DNA of 64,000 bases from Nocardiopsis kunsanensis DSM 44524 (lineage in GTDB: Bacteria; Actinomycetota; Actinomycetes; Streptosporangiales; Streptosporangiaceae): the NCBI RefSeq assembly GCF_000340965.1, contig NZ_ANAY01000019.1:62001-126000 (forward strand), given 5' to 3'. Below are positions 56,433 through 64,000 of this stretch, one piece after another. Under the pieces are notes generated by a model. That model made no database searches and had not been told where the DNA came from. It saw only the letters and a program-made list of their open reading frames with translations. Within the stretch, counting starts at the first letter, position 1; every line of letters starts with the position of its first letter. A program made the translations under genes and the position numbers.

Positions 56433-56681
56433 GTGTCGGAGAACCAGCCCCCGACGGCCCTCGTCACGGTGGAGGCGAGAGGCCACAAGTGCCCGATCCC
56501 GATCATTTGGCTCGCCCGACGGATCCACGAAGTACCCATCGGTGCGGTCATCGCGGTCACCGCGGACGATCCTGCAGCGAGTCCGGACATACCGGCCTGG
56601 TGCAGGATGAAGATGCACGAGTTCGTCGCGGAGGTGCCCGCGTACCCGGGTAGCGCATTTCACATCCGGCGGATGTACTGA
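56433..56681 (+). CDS. TusA-family sulfur carrier protein
   Basis: 82 residues with the TusA signature CPIP (GHKCPIPIIWLARRI): the first Cys carries sulfur as persulfide. GTG at 56433 with GGAGG 7 bases upstream. It may feed sulfur to tRNA or cofactor thiolation; thiI, 37 kb away, is one possible client, an inference. Confidence 0.85.
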   Translation: MSENQPPTALVTVEARGHKCPIPIIWLARRIHEVPIGAVIAVTADDPAASPDIPAWCRMKMHEFVAEVPAYPGSAFHIRRMY

Positions 56682-56804
56682 GCGCGGCAGGGGCCGTTCC
56701 GGGGTGGAACGGAGGCCCGGTTCCGTTGCCATAACGATTCGCGGGTGCCCGGTCCACGCGCTGTCGGAGGACGCCGCGTGTTCCGGCACGTGCACCCAAA
56801 GGTC

Positions 56805-56837
56805 GAGCCGCGCGGACACCGGGTGTCCGCGCGGCTC
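56805..56837. terminator. Perfect 16-bp terminator between the TusA-like gene and rpsD
   Basis: GAGCCGCGCGGACACC (56805-56820) pairs exactly with 56822-56837. It can serve either convergent gene. Confidence 0.8.
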
Positions 56838-56840
56838 TGC

Positions 56841-56885
56841 TCCTCCCGGGGCCGGGCCCGGGGTGGGGCCCCGGCCCCGGGAGGA
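56841..56885. terminator. Second perfect 16-bp terminator next to rpsD
   Basis: TCCTCCCGGGGCCGGG (56841-56856) pairs exactly with 56870-56885; its last bases lie 8 nucleotides from the rpsD stop, so it is probably the rpsD terminator. Confidence 0.8.
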
Positions 56886-56892
56886 ACGGGGA

Positions 56893-57504
56893 TCAGCGAG
56901 CGTAGTACTCGACGACGAGCTGCTCGTCGAAGGGCACCGGGATCTGCTCGCGCTTGGGACGGTCGGTGACCGCCACGCGCAGGTCCTGGTGGCTCACGGC
57001 GAGGAAACCGGCGATCTTGTCGTCGGCGTGGACGCCCTCGGCGGCCTCGACGAAGGGCACCATGTTGCGGGACTTCTCCCGAACACCGACGATCTGCCCC
57101 GGCTTGACCTGGTACGACGGGATGTCGACCTTCTTGCCGTCCACGGTGATGTGGCCGTGGTTGACGAACTGGCGCGCGGCGTAGACCGAGGCGGCCAGGC
57201 CGGCACGCAGGACGACGGTCGCCAGACGCAGCTCCAGGTCGGCGAGCATCTCCTCACCGGTGCGGCCGGAACGCTTCTTGGCGTTGTCGTAGACGCGGGC
57301 GAGCTGCTTCTCGGTCAGGTCGTAGTACCAGCGCACCTTCTGCTTCTCGGCCTGACGGACGGCGTAGTCGCTGCTGTTGCGACGGACGCGGCGGCCGTGC
57401 TCGCCGGGCGGGTAGGGACGCTTCTCGAAGTAGCTGACCGCCTTACGGGTCAGCGGGGTACCGGCGCGCCGGGACAACCGCACCTTCGGTCCGGTGTAGC
57501 GCAT
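56893..57504 (-). CDS. rpsD: 30S ribosomal protein S4
   Basis: 203 residues: RNA-binding N-terminal region and S4 domain (RLDTVVLRAG-like ATVVLRAGLAAS, QFVNHGHITVDGKKVDIPSY). It lacks the N-terminal zinc cysteines, so it is the C-minus form. It stands alone, outside any ribosomal operon. ATG at 57504 with AAAGGA 6 bases upstream. Behind a leader of about 270 bases. Confidence 0.94.
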   Translation of the reverse strand: MRYTGPKVRLSRRAGTPLTRKAVSYFEKRPYPPGEHGRRVRRNSSDYAVRQAEKQKVRWYYDLTEKQLARVYDNAKKRSGRTGEEMLADLELRLATVVLRAGLAASVYAARQFVNHGHITVDGKKVDIPSYQVKPGQIVGVREKSRNMVPFVEAAEGVHADDKIAGFLAVSHQDLRVAVTDRPKREQIPVPFDEQLVVEYYAR

Positions 57505-57777
57505 GCGTAGTCCTTTCAGAATTCCATGCGGGAGTCCCAGGTAAGGCTGGCCTAGATCTGGGAGATGCGCGGAGGCACCCTCCGGCCGCACAGCGCCGGA
57601 GGCGCGTGCGGTCGGGCTCCCCACCGTCGCGCGTGACCCTGCGCGAACGGCGTGGGCTCGGTCTGCCGGCACGCGTTTCAGCGCACCGGGGGCACGGAGG
57701 CTCCCCACAGGGTCGGCGGAGCCGAGGTCGTGCGGGCAGCAACCCGGCCCCGAAGGACCGGGTCGTGCGGGTCACAG
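57505..57777 (-). promoter_or_regulatory. Long structured 5' leader of rpsD
   Basis: A TAGAGT -10 candidate at 57784-57789 puts the start of transcription near 57777, leaving about 270 untranslated bases. ACCCGG and CCGGGT flank a C(TTCG)G tetraloop near 57740-57765 on the minus strand, a very stable hairpin. Autoregulatory leaders exist for S4 in other phyla; no such consensus was recognised here. Confidence 0.5.
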
Positions 57778-57783
57778 GTGTCC

Positions 57784-57789
57784 ACTCTA
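57784..57789 (-). promoter_or_regulatory. -10 hexamer of rpsD
   Basis: TAGAGT on the minus strand; matches TANNNT. No good -35 seen. Confidence 0.4.
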
Positions 57790-57834
57790 GAGGGTCACGG
57801 GCACCGCCCGGACCGCTCCGGAGAGAGTTCCTCG

Positions 57835-58806
57835 TTACAGGTGGGGGCGGACCTCGTCGGCTGCCTCCGTGCCGTAGGAGGTCTCGATGCGCTCGAGGAG
57901 GCGCTTCGGGGTGAGCTCGTACTCCTGCGGGCCGTTGACCTCCAGGCAGTGCACGGCGGTGGCGTTACCGACCTGGGCGGCGCGCTCCAGGGACAGTCCC
58001 CAGGAGTGGGCGGCCAGGAAACCGGCACGGAAGGAGTCGCCCACACCGGTGGGGTCGACGGCCTCGCCGACGGAAGCGACGGGCACATGGATGCTGGGCT
58101 CGCCCTTGACGTCGATGCGGGCGCCCTTGGAGCCCAGAGTGGTCACGCGGGTGCCCACGCGCTCGAGGATCTCCTCGTCGGACCAACCGGTCTTCTGCTC
58201 GGCCAGGGCCTTCTCGTACTCGTTGGTGAACAGGAACGTGGCACCCTCGATGAGGCTGCGCACCTCCGGTCCCTCCATGCGGGCGAGCTGCTGGGAGGGG
58301 TCGGCGGCGAAGGGGATCGAGCGGGTGCGGCACTCCTCGCTGTGGCGGACCATGGCGGCCGGGTCGTCAGCGCCCACGAGCACCAGGTCGATGCCGCCCA
58401 GGCGGTCGTGGATCGGCTTCAGCTCGATGTTGAGCGCCTCGGCCATGGCACCGGCGTAGAAGGAGGCGATCTGGTTCTGGTCCCGGTCCGTTGTGCACAC
58501 GAAACGGGCGGTGTGACGCAGTTCGGAGATGTGCACGGCGGAGGTGTCGACGCCGTGCCGCTCGAGCCAGGTCCGGTACTCCTCGAAGTCGGCACCGGCC
58601 GCACCCACCAGCACGGGGTTCATACCGAAGTTCCCCAGGCCGAAGCTGATGTTGGCGGCCACACCGCCCCGGCGCACATCGAGTTCGTCGATGAGGAACG
58701 ACACGGACAACTGCTGGATCTTCTCGGGGATGATCTGCTCGGCGAACCGACCGTCGAAGGACATGAGGTGATCAGTGGCGATGGATCCGGCAACCGCGAT
58801 ACGCAC
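57835..58806 (-). CDS. adoK: Adenosine kinase (PfkB family)
   Basis: 323-residue PfkB-family kinase very close to the known adenosine kinase AdoK of Mycobacterium tuberculosis: SIATDHLMSFDGRF, RGGVAANISFGLGN, FAADPSQQLAR and the catalytic DPTGVGDSFRAGF. GTG at 58806 gives the same N-terminus; AGGAG is 10 bases upstream. It recycles adenosine to AMP. Neighbours (ctaC, erpA) match the mycobacterial order. Confidence 0.88.
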   Translation of the reverse strand: MRIAVAGSIATDHLMSFDGRFAEQIIPEKIQQLSVSFLIDELDVRRGGVAANISFGLGNFGMNPVLVGAAGADFEEYRTWLERHGVDTSAVHISELRHTARFVCTTDRDQNQIASFYAGAMAEALNIELKPIHDRLGGIDLVLVGADDPAAMVRHSEECRTRSIPFAADPSQQLARMEGPEVRSLIEGATFLFTNEYEKALAEQKTGWSDEEILERVGTRVTTLGSKGARIDVKGEPSIHVPVASVGEAVDPTGVGDSFRAGFLAAHSWGLSLERAAQVGNATAVHCLEVNGPQEYELTPKRLLERIETSYGTEAADEVRPHL

Positions 58807-58944
58807 GAGGCGAAAACTCCTAGTTCGGGGACGGGTCGATCGGGGGGCGACCTGTACACCGGGTGGGCACACCGGCCCCCCGTTTGGACTGCTTCAGGGT
58901 ATCCACCGGCCCCTCGGCACTGATGAGGGGGGTCCGTGACATGA

Positions 58945-58984
58945 CGAAGGGGAGGGCGGACACGCTGGTCCGTCCTCCCCTTCG
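58945..58984. terminator. 17-bp terminator after erpA
   Basis: CGAAGGGGAGGGCGGAC (58945-58961) pairs with 58968-58984, one G-U pair. Downstream of erpA on the minus strand. Confidence 0.75.
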
Positions 58985-59029
58985 GGGGTGCTGTCAGCCC
59001 GCCGCCCCGGAGGCGACCGGGGCCGTAGC

Positions 59030-59377
59030 TCAGTTGAAGGAGTCGCCGCAGGCGCAGGAGCCGGTGGCATTGGGGTTGTCGATGGTGAAGCCCTGCTTCT
59101 CGATGGAGTCCACGAAGTCGATCGTGGCGCCGATCAGGTACGGGGAGCTCATCCGGTCGGTGACCACTTCGACGCCGCCGAAGTCGGCGACGACGTCGCC
59201 GTCGAGCTCACGCTCGTCGAAGTAGAGCTGGTAGCGCAGCCCCGAGCAGCCACCGGGCTGAACTGCGACGCGCAGGCGCAGGTCGTCACGGCCTTCCTGC
59301 TCGAGCAGCCCCTTGACCTTGCCGGCCGCCTCATCGGTGAGGATGATGCCCTCGGTGGTCTCGCTCTGAACCGTCAT
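59030..59377 (-). CDS. erpA: ErpA/HesB-type iron-sulfur cluster insertion protein
   Basis: 115-residue A-type carrier: GGCSGLRYQL and the C-terminal GSCACGDSF supply the three cluster cysteines. It delivers Fe-S clusters, perhaps to QcrA and others. ATG at 59377 with AGGAG 8 bases upstream. The 285 bases upstream to the next gene hold no supported gene. Confidence 0.93.
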   Translation of the reverse strand: MTVQSETTEGIILTDEAAGKVKGLLEQEGRDDLRLRVAVQPGGCSGLRYQLYFDERELDGDVVADFGGVEVVTDRMSSPYLIGATIDFVDSIEKQGFTIDNPNATGSCACGDSFN

Positions 59378-59662
59378 CTGTAAAGCTCCTCATAACAAAG
59401 GGTGCGGCCGCCTGGCTGCCCCGGTCGTGGCGGGGCCCACCGGTCTCAGCCGGTCCTGTCCTGTGCAACGGAGTCAACGTCCGGGACCTGCCCGGCATTC
59501 CGCTGTACGACCGCCGCGTCGTTCCCGTCCGCCGCTGTGCGGACCGACCGCAACGGGTCGCAGGCGGGAACAATGTGCTCGTGGTTCTCAGGGTAATCTT
59601 CCCCGGTCCCCGATGCCATATTCCGGACACCGCCCTGTGGAAGGTCGCGGGGCCGGACCCGT

Positions 59663-60256
59663 TCAGAGCCCGGGGGCACCGTAGACCGGGAACCAGCGCG
59701 AGCGGTCCTTCTCCAGGGGGAGGTCGTTCCCGACGGAGGCCTCCACCTGGAGTTCCAGTGCGTTGTCGCGGCGTTGTCCCCCTGCCGGCGCGAACGGGTA
59801 GAAGGTTCCGCGCTTGTACAGGTAGACCAGACCGAGCGAACGCCCCCGGGAGTCGTGGAAACCCACCAGGGAACACAGCAGGGACGGCCCGTAGCCGTTG
59901 GCCTCGAGCGTGGAATTGACCGCGTGCAGGTCGGTGACCAGTCCGCTGATGTCGGGGTCGGGGCTCTCGCCCTCGGGCGCGTGGGCGGTACGCACGACGA
60001 TCCAGGTGTAGCCGTAGTCGTCGGTGACCTGGCGTACGGGCGGCCCCTCCCCCGCGTCGAGAAGGGCGGTGACATCGTTCTCCACGCTCTGGAAGTCGGC
60101 CCCTTCGGCCGCGCGGAAGGCCACGGAACCGGTACCGGTCGGGGTGAACCCCGCGGACGCGCGCAGCGTGACGGCCGCGGTGGGAAGACCGAACAGGGCG
60201 TCGAGGTCGGGTTCGGCAGGCTTGGACCGCCCGAACAGGGCGCGCCAGAAACTCAT
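59663..60256 (-). CDS. PspA-associated protein PspAB
   Basis: 197 residues, cytoplasmic, matching the actinobacterial PspAB family by order and sequence (MSFWRALFGRSKPAEPDLDA). It lies 33 bases after htpX and belongs to the membrane-stress gene set with pspA and pspAA. Molecular role unknown. Confidence 0.85.
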   Translation of the reverse strand: MSFWRALFGRSKPAEPDLDALFGLPTAAVTLRASAGFTPTGTGSVAFRAAEGADFQSVENDVTALLDAGEGPPVRQVTDDYGYTWIVVRTAHAPEGESPDPDISGLVTDLHAVNSTLEANGYGPSLLCSLVGFHDSRGRSLGLVYLYKRGTFYPFAPAGGQRRDNALELQVEASVGNDLPLEKDRSRWFPVYGAPGL

Positions 60257-60289
60257 GGGTCGGCTCCGGTTCCGGGTCTCGGGGGTGGA

Positions 60290-61216
60290 TCAGTGTCCCT
60301 GGCCGAGCTGTCGCGAGATCTCGGCGAGGCGGCTCACCCGCTGCTGGACCGGCGGGTGGGTGGCGATGAGTTGGCTGAAACTGAAGCCCTTCTCCGACAG
60401 CGCCGGGGCGAAGAAGAAAGCGTTGAACGGCTCGGCCTGGCGCAGGTCGCGCGTGGGGATGCGGGCCATGTCCCCGGTGATCTTGCTCAGTGCGCTGCTG
60501 AGCATGGAGGGGCGACCGGTGAGGTAGGCCGCGGCACGGTCGGCGGCGAGCTCGCGGTAACGCGACAGGGCCCGGGTGAGCAGGAAACTCAACGCCCAGG
60601 CCACCGCGCTGACCAGGACCACGAGCAGGGCCACGACCGCGGGCGCGGGGCCGTTGTTGTTGCCGCGTCCGCCGGCCATGCCGCTGAACATGGCGAAACG
60701 CAGGCCCGCCTGGGTGAGGAAACCCGCCACGATGCCGAGGAAACCGGCGATGGTCATGACCATGACGTCGCGATGCGCGATGTGGGACAGCTCGTGCGCG
60801 ATGACGGCCTCCAGCTCCGGGCCCTCCAGGCGCCGGACGAGTCCGGTGGTCACGCAGATCACCGCGCTCTTCTCGCTGTGGCCGGTCGCGAAGGCGTTGG
60901 GCACGTCGGTGTCGGCGATCCCCACCCGGGGCTTGGACATGTCGGCCATGGCGCACAACCGGTCGACGACGGCGTGCAGATCGGGCGCCTGCTGGGGCGA
61001 GACCTCCTTGGCCCCCATGGCGAACATGGCGATCTTGTCGGAGGAGAAGTAGGAGAAGGCCGCGAAGGCGGCCACGAGGACGAGTACCAGCCAGATGTTG
61101 AGCCCGGCGGCGACCAGTCCGACGACGAACAGCACGTAGACGACGAACAGGAGCACCATCGTCAGGACCATCCTGGTGGTGAGACCGCTGTCCGGTCTGA
61201 ATTTGGACCCTGCCAT
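60290..61216 (-). CDS. htpX: HtpX-family zinc metalloprotease
   Basis: 308-residue membrane protease for misfolded membrane proteins. HEXXH motif in AVIAHELSHIAHRDV, membrane helices in the N-terminal 60 residues and in the middle (IAGFLGIVAGFLTQAGLRF), third zinc ligand Glu in YRELAADRAA. Adjacent to PspAB and downstream of pspA. Confidence 0.93.
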   Translation of the reverse strand: MAGSKFRPDSGLTTRMVLTMVLLFVVYVLFVVGLVAAGLNIWLVLVLVAAFAAFSYFSSDKIAMFAMGAKEVSPQQAPDLHAVVDRLCAMADMSKPRVGIADTDVPNAFATGHSEKSAVICVTTGLVRRLEGPELEAVIAHELSHIAHRDVMVMTIAGFLGIVAGFLTQAGLRFAMFSGMAGGRGNNNGPAPAVVALLVVLVSAVAWALSFLLTRALSRYRELAADRAAAYLTGRPSMLSSALSKITGDMARIPTRDLRQAEPFNAFFFAPALSEKGFSFSQLIATHPPVQQRVSRLAEISRQLGQGH

Positions 61217-61322
61217 GTGTGGCCTCCTCCCCGCGGCGGCTCGTCGGAAGTGTAGTTCTCCGAGGTGAGATGCGGGTCAAAGAACACGGACATGTGTCCT
61301 GGAGTGGGTGATCCCACAATGC

Positions 61323-61358
61323 GGCGGCCGCCGGGACACCGTGGTCCCGGCGGCCGCC
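61323..61358 (-). terminator. Terminator after pspA-pspAA
   Basis: GGCGGCCGCCGGGAC (61323-61337) pairs perfectly with 61344-61358, downstream of pspAA and before htpX. Confidence 0.75.
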
Positions 61359-61431
61359 AGCGCACAGATGGGCCCGGGTCCGCACGGACGGCCTGGGCGG
61401 GGTCGCGCCGGACGGCGGACCCCGTGGTCGG

Positions 61432-61710
61432 TCAGCCCGGGATGAGCCCGTCGTCCTGGAGCATTTCCCGGACCTCCTCCATGCTCGCGTCGGCATGGGG
61501 GAGGATGTACTCGGAGGGTTTCAAAGCGTCGGGGGCGAGGGTCTCGCCGTCCTGGCGGACCCGTTCGAGGAGGTCGTGCAGCGCCTTGCGGAAGGTCGCC
61601 TCGTCACCGGTCTCGATCGCCTTCTCCAACGCGTCGTCGTAGGAGTTGATCAGATCGAGGTCGGCGTCGGTCAGGTCGAGCTGTCCCTCACCCATGATGC
61701 GAACGATCAC
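61432..61710 (-). CDS. PspA-associated protein PspAA
   Basis: 92-residue acidic protein of the PspAA family (MIVRIMGEGQLDLTDADLDL). ATG overlaps the pspA stop (ATGA). Partner of PspA in actinobacteria; probable modulator of its binding. Confidence 0.87.
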   Translation of the reverse strand: MIVRIMGEGQLDLTDADLDLINSYDDALEKAIETGDEATFRKALHDLLERVRQDGETLAPDALKPSEYILPHADASMEEVREMLQDDGLIPG

Positions 61711-62468
61711 GAGCCCTCCTTCTGGCCGTTGCCACCCTCGATCTGCGGGGTGGAGCCGCCACCCTGGCCGAGTTCGGCCTTCATCCGGTCCAGTTCCGAT
61801 TCCACACCGGTGGTGCTGGCCATCCGGTCCAGCTCGGCCTGGATGTCGTCCTTGGAACCACTGGAACTGGTGACGTCGTCGAGGGCACCGGAGGCGAGGA
61901 GCTCGTCGACGGCCCCGGCGCGGGCCTGCATGTCGCTGGTCTTGTCCTCGGCACGCTGCACCGCCATACCCACGTCGCCCATCTCCTCGGAGATGCCGGA
62001 GAAGGCCTCGCTGATCTGCGTCTGGGCCTGGGCGGCGGTGTAGTTGGCCTTGATGGTCTCCTTGCGGGTGCGGAAGGAGTCCACCTTGGCCTGCAGACGC
62101 TGAGCGGCCGTGGTGAGCTTCTGCTCCTCCTGCTGGAGGTTGGAGTGCTGCTCACGCAGGTCGTCGATCTGTCCGGTGAGACCGGAACGGCGGGTCAGGG
62201 CCTCGCGGGCGAGGTCCTCCCGTCCCTGCTCGAGGGCGTTGCGGCCCTGGCTCTCCAGCTTTCCGGACTGCTGCTCGAGCTGCTGGATCTGGAGCTCGAC
62301 CCGCTTGCGGGAGGTTGCGACGTCGGCCACCCCGCGGCGGACCTTCTGCAAGAGTTCGAGCTGCTTCTGGTAGGAGTAGTCGAGTGTTTCCCTGGGGTCC
62401 TCGACCGAGTCCATGGCCCTGTTGGCCTTGGACTTGAAAATCATCGAAAGTCGCTGAAACACGCTCAT
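61707..62468 (-). CDS. pspA: PspA/IM30 family membrane-stress protein
   Basis: 253 residues, nearly all coiled coil, with an N-terminal amphipathic helix (MSVFQRLSMIFKSKANRAMD) that binds damaged membrane. Forms large ESCRT-III-like assemblies. Operon pspA-pspAA, then htpX and pspAB. A TAGGGT on the minus strand near 62530 could be its -10. Confidence 0.95.
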   Translation of the reverse strand: MSVFQRLSMIFKSKANRAMDSVEDPRETLDYSYQKQLELLQKVRRGVADVATSRKRVELQIQQLEQQSGKLESQGRNALEQGREDLAREALTRRSGLTGQIDDLREQHSNLQQEEQKLTTAAQRLQAKVDSFRTRKETIKANYTAAQAQTQISEAFSGISEEMGDVGMAVQRAEDKTSDMQARAGAVDELLASGALDDVTSSSGSKDDIQAELDRMASTTGVESELDRMKAELGQGGGSTPQIEGGNGQKEGS

Positions 62469-62573
62469 CGGCGTGGCCGTCCCCTTCTCGGTCCGTACAT
62501 CGGCTGTTCCCAGCGGGCGCTCTGCCCAACCCTACGCGGTCTGGCCCGCGGTCGCCATAAAGCTGTGACCGGC

Positions 62574-62579
62574 TACCCT
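62574..62579 (+). promoter_or_regulatory. -10 hexamer for the DUF3043 gene
   Basis: TACCCT followed by 6 bases and the GTG at 62586; leaderless pattern. Confidence 0.5.
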
Positions 62580-62585
62580 GAAGGT

Positions 62586-63230
62586 GTGTTCCGACGTAGC
62601 TCCGCTTCCGCAGACACGGCTTCGGCCGTTGCCGAATCCGTCAGCCCTGAGTCCACTGAGGCCACCCAACCTAAGGGATATACCCCTAAGAAGGGTGTCC
62701 CCACCCCAAAGCGCAAAGAATCCCAACAGGACCTGCGCCGACCGCTGAACGCTCCTCAAACACGCAAGGAGGCGTACCGGGCCCATCGGGACCGTCTCGA
62801 ACGTGAACGAGGGCGCGACGCCCGGCGTTCCGGCGCTCCCAAGGGGCAGGAGAGGTACTACAGACGACAGGACTACGGTGAGGCGCGGGCCTTCGCCCGG
62901 AACTACGTCGATTCCCGGCGCAGCATCAGCGAATTCTTCCTGCCGTTCTCGATCGTGGTCATCGCGTTGTTGTTCATCAACAATCCGCTCTTCCAGGTCG
63001 GCGTGGCCTACATCATCTGGCCGCTGATGATGGTCTCGCTCGTCTTCGAGGGCATCATGACCGGCCGCACGGTCAAGCGCCGCGCCTCCGAGTACTTCCC
63101 CGACGACCCCTCCCTGAAGGGCATCCGCTGGTACGTGGCCATGCGCCAGCTCCAGTTCCGGCGCCTGCGGCTGCCCAAGCCCGAGGTCAAGGTCGGCGAC
63201 GACCCGACCCCGCGCCGCGCAGCACGCTGA
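62586..63230 (+). CDS. DUF3043 membrane protein
   Basis: 214-residue conserved actinobacterial protein of unknown function: a disordered, basic N-terminus (KGYTPKKGVPTPKRKESQ), then two membrane helices (FFLPFSIVVIALLFI and VGVAYIIWPLMMVSLVFEGI) and a basic tail. It diverges from pspA, as in Streptomyces. Confidence 0.88.
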   Translation: MFRRSSASADTASAVAESVSPESTEATQPKGYTPKKGVPTPKRKESQQDLRRPLNAPQTRKEAYRAHRDRLERERGRDARRSGAPKGQERYYRRQDYGEARAFARNYVDSRRSISEFFLPFSIVVIALLFINNPLFQVGVAYIIWPLMMVSLVFEGIMTGRTVKRRASEYFPDDPSLKGIRWYVAMRQLQFRRLRLPKPEVKVGDDPTPRRAAR

Positions 63231-63272
63231 ACGATCCGAACCCTCCCAGCAAGTCCGCAGTACACGTGAGAC

Positions 63273-63296
63273 GGGGCCGGTGCACGCACCGGCCCC
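63273..63296 (+). terminator. Terminator after the DUF3043 gene
   Basis: GGGGCCGGTGC (63273-63283) pairs perfectly with 63286-63296, loop AC. Confidence 0.7.
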
Positions 63297-63358
63297 TCAC
63301 TCGTTCCCGGGGGGCGGAGGGCGGGTGTCCGTCCCGCCCGAGGCCGAAGCCGGGACGC

Positions 63359-63364
63359 TAGGGT
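63359..63364 (+). promoter_or_regulatory. -10 hexamer for the aldo-keto reductase gene
   Basis: TAGGGT followed by 7 bases and the ATG at 63372; leaderless pattern. Confidence 0.5.
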
Positions 63365-63371
63365 GCCCCTC

Positions 63372-64000
63372 ATGGAATTTCGGCATCTGGGCAACAGCGG
63401 TCTCATGGTCAGCGAGATCGCGTACGGGAACTGGATCACCCACGGGTCGCAGGTCGAGGAGGAGACCGCCAAGAAGTGCGTGCGGGCGGCCCTCGACGCC
63501 GGCATCACCACCTTCGACACCGCTGACGTCTACGCGGGCGGACGTGCCGAGGAAGTCCTGGGCCGGGCGCTGAAGGGTGAACGCCGTGACGGCCTGGAGA
63601 TCTTCTCCAAGGTCTTCAACCCCATGGGCGAGGGCAAGAACGACCGGGGGCTCTCGCGCAAGCACGTCGTGCGCGGGGTGGAGGACTCCCTGCGGCGTAT
63701 CGGCACGGACTACCTGGACCTCTTCCAGGCCCACCGGTTCGACCACACCACCCCGCTCGAGGAGACGATGCGGGCCTTCGACGACCTGGTCCGCCAGGGC
63801 AAGGTCCTCTACATCGGTGTCTCGGAGTGGCGGGCCGAGGAGATCGAACGGGCGCTGAAGATCGCCGACGAGATGGGCTTCGACCGGCTCGTGTCCAACC
63901 AGCCGCAGTACAACATGCTCTGGCGGGTCATCGAGGGCGAGGTCGTGCCGCTCAGTGAGCGCGAGGGCCTGGGACAACTCGTGTGGTCGCCGCTGGCCGG
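63372..64000 (+). CDS. Aldo-keto reductase (cut by the window end)
   Basis: First 209 residues of an NADPH-dependent aldo-keto reductase of the YghZ/Kv-beta-like group: TFDTADVYAGG (Asp and Tyr of the tetrad), FSKVF (Lys) and QAHRFD (His). ATG at 63372 begins MEFRHLGNSGLMVSEIAYGN. The C-terminal third is outside the window. Confidence 0.92.
   Translation, partial: MEFRHLGNSGLMVSEIAYGNWITHGSQVEEETAKKCVRAALDAGITTFDTADVYAGGRAEEVLGRALKGERRDGLEIFSKVFNPMGEGKNDRGLSRKHVVRGVEDSLRRIGTDYLDLFQAHRFDHTTPLEETMRAFDDLVRQGKVLYIGVSEWRAEEIERALKIADEMGFDRLVSNQPQYNMLWRVIEGEVVPLSEREGLGQLVWSPLA

Overview
This is a 64 kb stretch of GC-rich actinomycete chromosome made of housekeeping and developmental genes. Evidence for an actinomycete: bldD, a complete conservon operon (cvnA-cvnF), a PASTA kinase, an actinobacterial bc1-aa3 supercomplex (qcrCAB, ctaC-ctaF), frequent GTG starts, and many genes that seem to lack a 5' leader. 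Gene order resembles two Streptomyces segments (pyr-bldD; metF to pspA). The proteins look more like Nocardiopsis or a relative. The genus is an inference. I see no prophage, insertion sequence, CRISPR array, tRNA or rRNA.

Layout. 1-6.3 kb (- strand): pyrimidine operon pyrR-pyrB-pyrC-carA-carB (carB cut by the window edge), with a PyrR-type RNA site over the pyrR ribosome binding site. 6.3-6.8 kb: divergent control region with a CRP-type palindrome, then bldD. 7.6-11.3 kb: GNAT acetyltransferase, metF, a prenyl diphosphate synthase and an NmrA-like protein. 11.4-14.8 kb: thiamine genes thiE and thiO-thiS-thiG, the latter behind a TPP riboswitch, with an Rv2175c-like regulator between. 15.2-19.1 kb: PASTA kinase, LuxR-type response regulator, and a phosphofructokinase with pyrophosphate-type residues behind a perfect 26-bp DasR-like palindrome. 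19.3-26.7 kb: thiI and the six-gene conservon. 26.7-28.7 kb: DAHP synthase behind an aromatic-rich leader peptide and attenuator-like hairpin, and a YedY-like molybdoenzyme. 28.7-34.5 kb: MacS-like sensor kinase, membrane protein, esterase, acyltransferase and ROK glucokinase (second DasR-like site). 34.9-36.7 kb: acyl-CoA synthetase. 37.1-41.5 kb: qcrCAB-ctaE. 41.9-52.9 kb: degenerate receiver, trpD, RAM protein, rhomboid, DEDD/GIY-YIG nuclease, Cys-rich protein plus NYN protein, two P60 hydrolases and a PimB-type glycosyltransferase. 53.0-56.0 kb: ctaC-ctaD-ctaF. 56.4-59.4 kb: TusA-like protein, rpsD, adenosine kinase, erpA. 59.7-62.5 kb: psp module (pspA, pspAA, htpX, pspAB). 62.6-64 kb: DUF3043 protein and a truncated aldo-keto reductase.

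Themes. Respiration: qcrCAB-ctaE and ctaC-ctaD-ctaF encode one chain, with erpA possibly serving Fe-S assembly. Sugar phosphates: glucokinase and phosphofructokinase both follow TGGT-N4-ACCA palindromes, which suggests joint control by a DasR/HutC-type GntR regulator. Envelope: the kinase, the MacRS-like pair, the P60 hydrolases, the psp genes and the glycosyltransferase. Most operons are translationally coupled (ATGA, GTGA or TGATG overlaps) and most convergent ends carry long perfect hairpins.

The most unusual items are the DAHP synthase attenuator leader, the two DasR-like sites with the pyrophosphate-type phosphofructokinase, the layered control region between bldD and pyrR, the MacRS-like pair split by thiI plus the conservon, and the Cys-rich/NYN gene pair.
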